Assembly: GCA_022758945.1 (NCBI GenBank)
Contig: JAEMQE010000093.1
Span: 1,330 to 9,169, forward strand
Source: Lentimicrobium sp.
Lineage (GTDB): Bacteria > Bacteroidota > Bacteroidia > Flavobacteriales > Flavobacteriaceae
DNA length: 7,840 bases
Reading direction: 5' to 3'
Made by a program: the position numbers and the translations under genes. Positions 1 to 5,387 of this stretch are shown piece by piece. Below the pieces are notes generated by a model. The model was given only the letters and a program-made list of their open reading frames with translations, was not told the DNA's origin and did no database searches. Numbering within the stretch: the stretch's first letter is position 1; the number at the start of each line of letters is the position of its first letter.

Positions 1-632
1 TTCCAAATCTCCACCACATGAGGATGGTCATTATTTACCAAAGATTTTCCTGAAACCAACGCTTTTTCTTCGGCGGAACGAATATCGACGTGAATTTCAG
101 AACACGGTCCGCACGGACCTTGGTCTCCCATTTCCCAGAAATTATCTTTTTTATTTCCAAAGATAATTCGGTCTTCAGAAATTAAGGTTTTCCAAATATC
201 ATAAGCTTCCTGGTCGAAAGGCACATTTTCTGCCGTGTTTCCTTCAAAAACAGAAACGTAAAGAATGTCTTTTGGAATTTTATACACTTCGGTCAATAAT
301 TCCCAAGCCCAGTTGATGGCTTCTTTTTTGAAATAATCGCCAAAAGACCAGTTGCCCAACATTTCGAACATTGTGTGATGATAGGTATCGATTCCCACTT
401 CTTCTAAATCGTTGTGTTTTCCTGAAACGCGAAGACATTTTTGAGTATCAGCAATTCTTTTACTTTTTGGTGTTCCGTTGCCCAAAAAATATTCTTTGAA
501 CTGCGCCATTCCTGAATTGTTGAACATCAGGGTTGGATCATCTTTCAGCACTATTGGAGCCGAAGGAACAATTAAATGTCCTTTGCTTTCGAAAAAATCT
601 AGAAATTGTTTACGGACGTCTTGTGATTTCAT
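1..632 (-). CDS. alaS: Alanyl-tRNA synthetase, N-terminal part (cut by window edge)
   Basis: Charges tRNA-Ala with alanine in the cytoplasm; an essential class II aminoacyl-tRNA synthetase. Reading the minus strand from the ATG at 632-630 gives 210 codons with no stop, and the gene runs off the left edge. The N-terminus is typical of the family (MKSQDVRKQFLDFF, then the stretch around MFNNSGMAQFK at residues 36-46). The class II catalytic core is clear: KCLRVSGKHNDLEEVG at 65-80, MFEMLGNWSFGDYFK at 88-102, GDQGPCGPCSEIH at 169-181, and VVEIW at the edge, where the family normally continues with NLVF. A full-length protein has about 870 residues, so roughly three quarters lies outside, including the editing and C-Ala domains. 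It is divergent from the M23 peptidase gene. No convincing TAnnTTTG promoter was found for it. The start is the first in-frame ATG and matches the usual family N-terminus. Confidence 0.97.
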   Translation of the reverse strand, partial: MKSQDVRKQFLDFFESKGHLIVPSAPIVLKDDPTLMFNNSGMAQFKEYFLGNGTPKSKRIADTQKCLRVSGKHNDLEEVGIDTYHHTMFEMLGNWSFGDYFKKEAINWAWELLTEVYKIPKDILYVSVFEGNTAENVPFDQEAYDIWKTLISEDRIIFGNKKDNFWEMGDQGPCGPCSEIHVDIRSAEEKALVSGKSLVNNDHPHVVEIW

Positions 633-645
633 TTTTATTGTTTTT

Positions 646-680
646 TTTGCCACTAAGGCTCTAAGGCACAAAGTTTTTTT
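646..680. repeat. Short flavobacterial-type intergenic repeat (CTAAGG tandem)
   Basis: This AT-flanked stretch holds two tandem copies of CTAAGGC/CTAAGG within GCCACTAAGG...CTAAGGCACAAAG, followed by a T run. It lies just upstream of alaS, so it would form part of the alaS leader or promoter region on the minus strand. I recall very similar GCCAC-TAAGG-GCACAAAG sequences scattered between genes in Flavobacterium genomes, but cannot confirm this here. Only one copy is present in the window. Its function is unknown. Confidence 0.5.
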
Positions 681-700
681 AAATTATCTTCCTATTTTAT

Positions 701-840
701 GCCCCAGATAGTAGTGGAAAGCTTCGCGGTTTTGAAATTTATTTTTTCTTGAGCTGGCAGAGCGACCGCAGGAAGCTCCTGCTGGCTCGTAGAAAAAAAG
801 ATTTCAAGACGAGAACTTGCAACGAATAGCTGGAAAAGGC
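701..840. repeat. Long imperfect hairpin element between divergent alaS and M23 genes
   Basis: Nested inverted repeats form one long stem. Bases 729-738 (GTTTTGAAAT) pair with 801-810, 742-749 (TTTTTTCT) with 791-798, and 751-760 (GAGCTGGCAG) with 779-788, with only three G-T wobbles. An 18-base apical loop (761-778) contains ACCGCAGGAAGCTC. The flanks AGTGGAAAGC (712-721) and AATAGCTGGAAA (825-836) look like the ends of the element. There is no ORF inside. The arrangement resembles a dispersed intergenic element I recall from flavobacterial genomes (ends like GATAGnAGTGGAAA and ATAGCnGGAA around a GACCGCAGGAAGCTCC core). That recollection is unverified. It could act as an RNA structure, a bidirectional transcription barrier or a non-autonomous mobile repeat. 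Confidence 0.6.
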
Positions 841-891
841 ACATTAAAATATTTATTATTGAAAAAAAGGTGTAACAAATGAAACATTTAT

Positions 892-899
892 TAAATTTG
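892..899 (+). promoter_or_regulatory. Candidate -7 promoter element for the M23 operon
   Basis: TAAATTTG matches the Bacteroidota -7 consensus TAnnTTTG exactly and lies 46 bases before the M23 start codon, which would give a leader of about 40 bases. The expected -33 TTG is not present at 19-21 bases upstream; the nearest TTG (859-861) is about 30 bases away. The call therefore rests on the -7 element and its position only. Confidence 0.4.
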
Positions 900-945
900 T
901 TCGACTAACCTTTTTACAATGTGCAAAAATAGGGTATTTTAAAAT

Positions 946-1923
946 ATGGCGAAAGTAAAATATTATTACGATTCCGAAAATCTGGCCTATCGAAAAATAA
1001 TCACAAAAACGAGAAAGAAAATTGGAGTTGTTTTGTTGTTTTTAGTGGCTTCGGCCTTGTTTGGTTTTTTAAGTTTCGTGGTTTTATTGAACACTCCGTA
1101 TTTTGAAACTCCAAAAAACAGATTGCAGGCACGTGAAATTGAAAATTTGAAGTTGCGTTATGCTATTTTGAACAAAAAAATGGATCAGGTTGAAGATGTA
1201 ATTGATTTTATTGAAGATCGGGATAACAATTTATATAGAGTTTATTTTAACGCATCGCCTATTCCGGAAGAGGAAAGAAAAGCAGGTTTTCACAGTAAAG
1301 ACAGGTACAAGGAGTTAGAAGGATATGACAATTCACAGTTAGTGATAAACACAACAAAAAGAGTTGATGTTCTTCAAAAAGCATTAGCCATACAGTCGAA
1401 ATCATTAGATGATATTTTGAAAATGGCAAAATCAAAAGATAAATTATTGGCGGCAATTCCTGCCATTCAGCCTGTTAGAAATGAAAATTTAAAACAAATG
1501 GCATCGGGTTTTGGGTATCGCACGGATCCATTTACCAAGGCTAGAAAAATGCACGAAGGAATGGATTTTACTGCAAAAGTTGGAACACCAATTTACGCCA
1601 CTGGAGACGGAGTTGTAGAACGCGCCGATAATACAGCCTCGGGATTTGGAAATCATATTGTGATTAATCACGGTTTTGGTTATGAAACTTTATATGCGCA
1701 TCTAAGCAAATACAAATGCAGAGTAGGTCAACGCATTAAACGGGGTGACGTAATAGGATTTGTGGGAAGTACCGGAAGGTCTGAAGGACCCCATTTACAT
1801 TATGAAGTTCATAAAAACGGAAAAGTTGTCAATCCGCTCAACTTTTATTACGGAAATATTTCGGCGGTGGAATATGTTGCCATTGCACAATTAGCTAATC
1901 AAGAAAATCAATCTTATGACTAA
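946..1923 (+). CDS. Membrane-anchored M23 (LytM-type) peptidoglycan endopeptidase
   Basis: A predicted zinc metallopeptidase that would cleave peptide cross-links of peptidoglycan from the periplasmic side. The 325-residue protein has a basic cytoplasmic start and one membrane segment at about 26-48. A linker at about 55-165 is rich in charged and Leu/Ile residues and probably helical or coiled. The M23 domain covers about 185-300. Zinc ligands expected for M23 are visible: His203 and Asp207 (HEGMD) and His285 in HLH (283-285); His252 in YAHL is the expected catalytic partner. All are intact, so it is probably active rather than a degenerate EnvC/NlpD-like activator. The start gives the usual short basic N-terminus before the membrane helix. 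It heads a five-gene same-strand cluster and is followed after 88 bases by the merR-like gene. The exact substrate bond is not visible from sequence. Confidence 0.93.
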   Translation: MAKVKYYYDSENLAYRKIITKTRKKIGVVLLFLVASALFGFLSFVVLLNTPYFETPKNRLQAREIENLKLRYAILNKKMDQVEDVIDFIEDRDNNLYRVYFNASPIPEEERKAGFHSKDRYKELEGYDNSQLVINTTKRVDVLQKALAIQSKSLDDILKMAKSKDKLLAAIPAIQPVRNENLKQMASGFGYRTDPFTKARKMHEGMDFTAKVGTPIYATGDGVVERADNTASGFGNHIVINHGFGYETLYAHLSKYKCRVGQRIKRGDVIGFVGSTGRSEGPHLHYEVHKNGKVVNPLNFYYGNISAVEYVAIAQLANQENQSYD

Positions 1924-1927
1924 TTTT

Positions 1928-1976
1928 CAGATTTCAGATGGCAGGTTGCAGATTTCGGGTTGCAGAAGGCAGATTT
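1928..1976 (+). repeat. CAGATTT/GGCAG-type degenerate tandem repeat
   Basis: Just after the M23 stop codon lies a run of degenerate 6-9 base units related to CAGATT, TTGCAG and GGCAG. The same kind of sequence recurs on the same strand at 4305-4334, after the last gene of this cluster. It has no hairpin or coding potential that I can see. I recall such CAGATT/TGCAGATT runs as common intergenic filler in Flavobacterium; function unknown. Confidence 0.6.
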
Positions 1977-2011
1977 TTTAGAAAAAAAATTATTGAAATA
2001 AAATATTAGCT

Positions 2012-2344
2012 ATGCACATAGAATTATCTAAAGACAAAAGATATTACAGTATTGGTGAAGTGGCCAAGGCTTTTGATGTAAATGCTTCGCTTATTCGCTT
2101 TTGGGACAGTGAATTTGACATTCTCAAACCAAAGAAAAACGCTAAAGGCAATAGAATGTTCACGCCTGAAGATGTGAAAAACCTTCAGTTGATTTATCAT
2201 TTGGTAAAAGAAAGAGGTTTTACGCTCGAAGGAGCCAGAACACATTTGAAAGAAGGACAAAAGAAAACTTTAGATAAATTTGAAATTATCAGAAAACTGG
2301 AAACCATAAAAGTACAGTTGACGAATATTAAGAATGAATTGTAA
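2012..2344 (+). CDS. Small MerR-family transcriptional regulator
   Basis: A 110-residue DNA-binding protein. The MerR winged helix-turn-helix covers about 11-80: YYSIGEVAKAFDVNASLIRFW (11-31) is the recognition helix region, and KGNRMFTPEDVKNLQLIYHLVKERGFTLEGAR (45-76) is the wing and following helices. Family members normally dimerise through a C-terminal coiled coil; residues 85-110 (LDKFEIIRKLETIKVQLTNIKNEL) fit a short helix of that kind. There is no effector domain and no Cys pair for metal or redox sensing, so its signal is unknown. It lies between the M23 and lemA genes, 88 and 77 bases from each, probably in one transcript; its targets could include this cluster, which is inference. 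The start follows an A/T-rich leader and gives the usual short N-terminus. Confidence 0.92.
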   Translation: MHIELSKDKRYYSIGEVAKAFDVNASLIRFWDSEFDILKPKKNAKGNRMFTPEDVKNLQLIYHLVKERGFTLEGARTHLKEGQKKTLDKFEIIRKLETIKVQLTNIKNEL

Positions 2345-2369
2345 GCCCCCTAACCCCCGAAGGGGGAAT
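2344..2369 (+). repeat. 26-bp C5/G5 hairpin repeat, copy 1
   Basis: The repeat begins at the last base of the merR stop codon. CCCCC at 2354-2358 pairs with GGGGG at 2362-2366 across a three-base loop (GAA). A second CCCCC at 2346-2350 offers an alternative partner. All 26 bases are identical to 3016-3041, after lemA. There is no T tract after the stem, so it is not a standard intrinsic terminator. It may affect mRNA decay or the relative expression of flanking genes. Confidence 0.8.
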
Positions 2370-2421
2370 AGAACAACGATTAAAAATAGAAACTAAACAC
2401 TAAACTTTAAATTAAACAAAA

Positions 2422-3015
2422 ATGGATTTTAAAAAATTTTTACCTTGGATTATTGTAGCTGTATTCGTTATTGGAATTTACAGTTGGGTTAAAGGAATTA
2501 ACAATACGGCTGTGACTTTAAGTCAAACAGTAGAGCAAACTTGGGGTGATGTTCAAACATCTTATCAAAGAAGAAATGACCTTATCGGGAACTTGGTAAA
2601 TACAGTAAAAGGCGCTGCAGATTTCGAAAAAAGCACATTGACAGCTGTAATTGAAGCGAGAGCAAAAGCCACTTCGGTAACCGTGGATCCAAAAAACATT
2701 ACACCAGAACAATTGGCTCAATTCAACCAAGCACAAAGCGGAGTGAGCAGTTCTTTGTCAAGATTATTGGTAACTGTTGAGCAATATCCTGAATTGAAAG
2801 CCAATGCCAATTTCTTAAAATTACAAGACGAATTAGCAAGCACAGAGAATCAAATTCTGACTGCCAGAACTCGTTTTAATGAAGCTGTTATGCCATATAA
2901 TACGCATATCAAAACGTTTCCTAATAACTTATTTGCAGGAATGTTTGGATTTAAAGAAAAAGCATATTTTCAATCCGTTGCTGGTGCTGAAAAACCTGTT
3001 GAAGTAAAATTCTAA
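2422..3015 (+). CDS. lemA: LemA family membrane protein
   Basis: A 197-residue member of the LemA family, anchored by one N-terminal membrane helix (about 6-24, LPWIIVAVFVIGIYSW) with the rest a helical bundle. Family signatures are clear: WGDVQTSYQRRNDLIGNLVNTVK (41-63), EARAKA (78-83), YPELKAN (122-128), FLKLQDELASTENQI (131-145), RFNEAVMPYN (151-160) and FPNNLFAGMFGF (166-177). The length is normal for the family. The biochemical role of LemA is not well established; it often sits beside TPM-domain (YgcG-like) genes, as it does here, which suggests a joint envelope function. The start follows an A-rich leader (AAACAAAA) typical of this phylum. The 26-bp hairpin repeat lies on each side of the gene. 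Confidence 0.95.
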   Translation: MDFKKFLPWIIVAVFVIGIYSWVKGINNTAVTLSQTVEQTWGDVQTSYQRRNDLIGNLVNTVKGAADFEKSTLTAVIEARAKATSVTVDPKNITPEQLAQFNQAQSGVSSSLSRLLVTVEQYPELKANANFLKLQDELASTENQILTARTRFNEAVMPYNTHIKTFPNNLFAGMFGFKEKAYFQSVAGAEKPVEVKF

Positions 3016-3041
3016 AGCCCCCTAACCCCCGAAGGGGGAAT
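3016..3041 (+). repeat. 26-bp C5/G5 hairpin repeat, copy 2
   Basis: Exact copy of 2344-2369, placed immediately after the lemA stop codon (3013-3015) and 16 bases before the next start codon. CCCCC at 3026-3030 pairs with GGGGG at 3034-3038. The flanking sequence differs between the copies, so the repeat unit ends at these positions. Its place in a 42-base gap means the stem would sit close to the ribosome entry region of the first TPM gene. Confidence 0.8.
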
Positions 3042-3057
3042 TTAAAACTTAAATAAA

Positions 3058-3495
3058 ATGTCGAAAGTTGAAGATTTTTTAACCAAAGAAGAAGAACAAG
3101 AAATTGTTGAAGCTATTCGTATAGCTGAAAAAGAAACTTCTGGCGAGATTAGAGTTCATATAGAAAAAACAACTTCCAAAGTTCCTTATGATAGGGCTTT
3201 GGAAGTTTTTTACGAATTGGGAATGGATGCTACTGAACTCCAAAACGGAGTTTTATTTTACTTTGCTGTAGCAGATAAAGCATTTGCAATCTGTGGAAAT
3301 AAAGGAATAAATGATAAAGTTGGAACCGATTTTTGGAATAGTACTAAGGATAAAATGGTAGCCCAATTTAAATCAGGTAACTTTAAGCAAGGAATTGTCG
3401 ATGGTATCTTGAGTGCCGGTGAACAATTGCAAAAATACTTTCCTTATCAAGAAGGCGACATTAACGAATTATCAAACGAAATATCAAAAGGATAA
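3058..3495 (+). CDS. TPM-domain protein without signal peptide
   Basis: A 145-residue protein that is essentially one TPM (YgcG/Psb32-type) domain. Visible family features are TSGEIRVHIE (27-36), the strand-turn-strand region NGVLFYFAVADKAFAICGNKGIN (63-85) and FKSGNFKQGIVDGI (104-117). It has no signal peptide and no membrane helix, so it is predicted to stay in the cytoplasm or at the inner face of the membrane, unlike its neighbour. TPM domains in other organisms have been linked to photosystem repair and phosphatase activity, but no catalytic claim can be made here. It follows lemA by 42 bases, and its stop codon overlaps the start of the next TPM gene by one base (TAATG), which points to translational coupling and related function. 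Confidence 0.9.
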   Translation: MSKVEDFLTKEEEQEIVEAIRIAEKETSGEIRVHIEKTTSKVPYDRALEVFYELGMDATELQNGVLFYFAVADKAFAICGNKGINDKVGTDFWNSTKDKMVAQFKSGNFKQGIVDGILSAGEQLQKYFPYQEGDINELSNEISKG

Positions 3496-4301
3496 TGTTA
3501 TTACCAAAAAAAAATACATCAATTTTCCTGAAACTACTCGTTTGTTTCCTGTTTACACAAATCAGTTTTGCCCAGTTTACAATACCTGAAAAACCGAGTT
3601 TTCAGACTTCGGTTTATGATTATGCCAATATTTTAAGTGCAAGCGAGAAATCACAATTAGAAGAAAAACTTATCCGATATTCTGATTCAACCACAACTCA
3701 AATTGTCGTTATTACCATCGAAAGCCTGAAAGGCGAAGATGTCAGCTTATTAGCCACAAAATGGGGACAAACCTGGGGAATTGGAGGTACAGCCAAAGAT
3801 GATAATGGAGTTGTTATTTTAGTTGCCAAAGCCGAAAGAAAAATTGCCATCAATCCTGGTTACGGACTCGAAGACCGATTGACAGCAGGAATTGGAGGCG
3901 AAATAATCAGAAACATTATCATTCCTGAATTCAAAGCCGGAAGTTATTATAACGGTTTGGATAAAGGCGCTGACGCTCTTTTTGATGTTTTCAAAGGCAA
4001 ATACAAAGGAGAGCGCAAACAAACCAAAGGAAAAGATTTTCCTATTTTACCAATCATTATTATTGTAATTGTTCTTCTTGTCCTAATTTCCAGAAACAAA
4101 AACAGTGGCGGAAATTCAGGGAATTCTGGTGGCGGACCAAGTTTGCTCGATGTAATTATCCTGAGTAGTTTGGGTCGAAACAGCGGAGGCGGCGGTTTTG
4201 GAGGTGGAGGTTTTGGGGGTGGTTCGTCTGGCGGCGGCGGCTTTGGCGGTGGTTTCGGCGGTGGAGGATTCTCTGGCGGAGGAAGCAGTGGAGGCTGGTA
4301 G
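3495..4301 (+). CDS. Secreted, membrane-anchored TPM-domain protein with glycine-rich tail (YgcG-like)
   Basis: A 268-residue protein. A signal peptide is visible at about 1-26 (KLLVCFLFTQISFA, then QF). The TPM domain covers about 37-170, with YDYANILS (41-48), TQIVVITIESLKGEDV (68-83), WGIGGTAKDDNGVVILVAKAERKIAINPGYGLE (94-126) and a conserved YYNGLDKGADAL (151-162). A membrane helix follows at about 183-199. The C-terminus (205-268) is mainly Gly and Ser with repeated GGGGF units and ends in SGGGSSGGW, a tail seen in many YgcG-like proteins. The domain probably faces the periplasm with the glycine-rich tail on the cytoplasmic side. The ATG overlaps the upstream TPM stop codon by one base. 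The role is unknown; a partnership with LemA and the soluble TPM protein is inferred from context. Confidence 0.93.
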   Translation: MLLPKKNTSIFLKLLVCFLFTQISFAQFTIPEKPSFQTSVYDYANILSASEKSQLEEKLIRYSDSTTTQIVVITIESLKGEDVSLLATKWGQTWGIGGTAKDDNGVVILVAKAERKIAINPGYGLEDRLTAGIGGEIIRNIIIPEFKAGSYYNGLDKGADALFDVFKGKYKGERKQTKGKDFPILPIIIIVIVLLVLISRNKNSGGNSGNSGGGPSLLDVIILSSLGRNSGGGGFGGGGFGGGSSGGGGFGGGFGGGGFSGGGSSGGW

Positions 4302-4304
4302 AAT

Positions 4305-4334
4305 CAGACGGCAGATTTTAGATTGCAGATTGCG
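4305..4334 (+). repeat. CAGATT-type degenerate tandem repeat
   Basis: Directly after the stop codon of the second TPM gene are units related to CAGACGG, CAGATTTTAGATT and GCAGATTGC. They are similar to those at 1928-1976 and on the same strand. The repeat ends where the terminator hairpin starts. Confidence 0.55.
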
Positions 4335-4338
4335 AAAA

Positions 4339-4379
4339 AATCAAAAAAGAGTTTCAAGGAATTAGAACTCTTTTTGATT
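4339..4379. terminator. Bidirectional intrinsic terminator between converging TPM and SDR genes
   Basis: AATCAAAAAAGAGTT (4339-4353) pairs with AACTCTTTTTGATT (4366-4379), a stem of about 14 pairs with one bulged A and a 12-base loop. It lies 37 bases after the TPM stop codon on the plus strand and 25 bases after the SDR stop codon on the minus strand. On the minus strand the stem runs into a T tract (complement of 4335-4340). On the plus strand the T run is part of the stem and is followed by TTTGTAT. It should therefore end both operons, more convincingly the SDR gene. Confidence 0.85.
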
Positions 4380-4404
4380 TGTATCAATTAGAATGTTAAA
4401 AACC

Positions 4405-5196
4405 TTATCTCACTTTACTTCTCAAAACAAAATAATGCAAGAATTTTGGAAAAAACCGTTTCAGATAAACGCCCATAACTTCTTTTCCTCCAATATAAAC
4501 TTCGAATTTATTAGACTCAACTGCTTTTACAAATTTCTTGGCAAAAACTGCTACTGGCATTCCGTTTTTTGTAGCTTCATCTTCTTGATTTTGGCTTGAA
4601 CCGTTTCCAATTAAGGCATTTTTAGCTACATTGGTTTGGATAAATCCCGGGCAAATAAGTGTTACATCGAGAAAATCTTTGTAATGTTCCATTCTTAAAA
4701 CATCAAAAAAGCCGTGAAGCGCGTGTTTTGCACCACAATATCCAGAACGATATGGCGAACCAAATTTTCCCATCAAACTAGTAATGGTTACAAAATGTCC
4801 ACTTTGATTTTTAATAAAATGCGGAAGTAATGCTTTGGTCAAAGCCACCGTTCCAAGATAATCGATTTCGATGAGTTTTTTATCGACTTCAAAATCCGTT
4901 TCGGCGATAAGTGAACGTTGGCTTACTCCACCGTTATTGACAAGAATGTCGATTTTTCCGAAGGCAGCAATGGCTTTTTCAGCATTATTTTTGGCATTGC
5001 CAAAATCAGCCAGGTCAAAAGGCAAAACCACAACTTCATTTGTTGCACATTTTGATTTAACCAATTCTAAAGCTTCAACATTTCGAGCAGAAAGTATCAA
5101 TTTGCAGTTTTTCCGAGCCAACTCATAAGCCAATGCCTCGCCTATTCCGCTTGAAGCTCCCGTAATCCAAACTACTTTGCCGTTTATTGATTTCAT
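4405..5196 (-). CDS. Short-chain dehydrogenase/reductase (SDR, DHRS7-like)
   Basis: A 263-residue NAD(P)-dependent oxidoreductase of the classical SDR type; substrate unknown. The Rossmann cofactor motif TGASSGIG is at 12-19. SAR at 36-38 after strand 2, with Arg38, suggests a preference for NADP. DLAD at 61-64 and NNGG at 87-90 (usual NNAG) follow. Catalytic Ser140, Tyr153 and Lys157 (YxxxK within SGYCGAKHAL) are present, and PGF at 183-185 follows. The position of the usual catalytic Asn (normally NxxGT) is Asp112 in IDYLGT. The C-terminal part (YLKRFFPKFLHYFV, 249-262) is hydrophobic and basic and could associate with membrane, as in DHRS7-type enzymes. It stands alone, separated from der by der's terminator. 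A weak -7-like TAGATTTA lies about 36 bases upstream (5233-5240) without a -33 element. Confidence 0.93.
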   Translation of the reverse strand: MKSINGKVVWITGASSGIGEALAYELARKNCKLILSARNVEALELVKSKCATNEVVVLPFDLADFGNAKNNAEKAIAAFGKIDILVNNGGVSQRSLIAETDFEVDKKLIEIDYLGTVALTKALLPHFIKNQSGHFVTITSLMGKFGSPYRSGYCGAKHALHGFFDVLRMEHYKDFLDVTLICPGFIQTNVAKNALIGNGSSQNQEDEATKNGMPVAVFAKKFVKAVESNKFEVYIGGKEVMGVYLKRFFPKFLHYFVLRSKVR

Positions 5197-5246
5197 TTTT
5201 GTTTGATAATTATTTGTTTATGATGCTAATTGTAAATCTACTAAAA

Positions 5247-5297
5247 AAATCCGTGTTCATCCGCGTTTTTACTTTAGCAAATCAGTTTCATCCGCGT
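5247..5297. repeat. ATCCGTG/ATCCGCG direct repeat, flavobacterial intergenic type
   Basis: The 11-mer TTCATCCGCGT occurs twice, at 5256-5266 and 5287-5297, with ATCCGTG just before the first copy. It lies upstream of the SDR gene and downstream of the der terminator. The wording resembles one arm of the inverted repeat at 6847-6949 (GAATCCGTTTAATCC) and dispersed ATCCGTGT-type repeats I recall from Flavobacterium. It is probably a solitary or decayed copy of such an element. Confidence 0.5.
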
Positions 5298-5327
5298 ACC
5301 ATATTTATAACCCACATTAAAAATAAA

Positions 5328-5363
5328 AAAGTTTATCGAGCTTTTGCAAACTCCATAAACTTT
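5328..5363 (-). terminator. Intrinsic terminator of der
   Basis: AAAGTTTAT (5328-5336) pairs with ATAAACTTT (5355-5363). Inside, GAG (5338-5340) pairs with CTC (5351-5353) and TTT with AAA, giving about 15 pairs with one mismatch and one bulge. Reading the minus strand, the stem begins 25 bases after the der stop codon and runs into TTTTTTATTTTT (complement of 5319-5330). This is a textbook stem plus U tract and separates der from the downstream SDR gene. Confidence 0.88.
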
Positions 5364-5387
5364 CTGTTAGAATCAAGAAAGAAAAGA

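Noticed and set aside
107..120. Perfect palindrome GGTCCGCACGGACC
   Set aside because: It lies within alaS and is explained by the conserved GPCGPC codons of the catalytic core.
478..711. Plus-strand ORF of 77 codons
   Set aside because: It overlaps the start of alaS in antisense and runs into a repeat; no recognisable protein features.
4180..4300. G-rich repetitive DNA as a non-coding repeat or CRISPR-like array
   Set aside because: It is the in-frame coding sequence of the GGGGF tail of the membrane TPM protein.
4393..4599. 68-codon plus-strand ORF after the terminator
   Set aside because: Antisense to the 3' end of the SDR gene, with no recognisable features.
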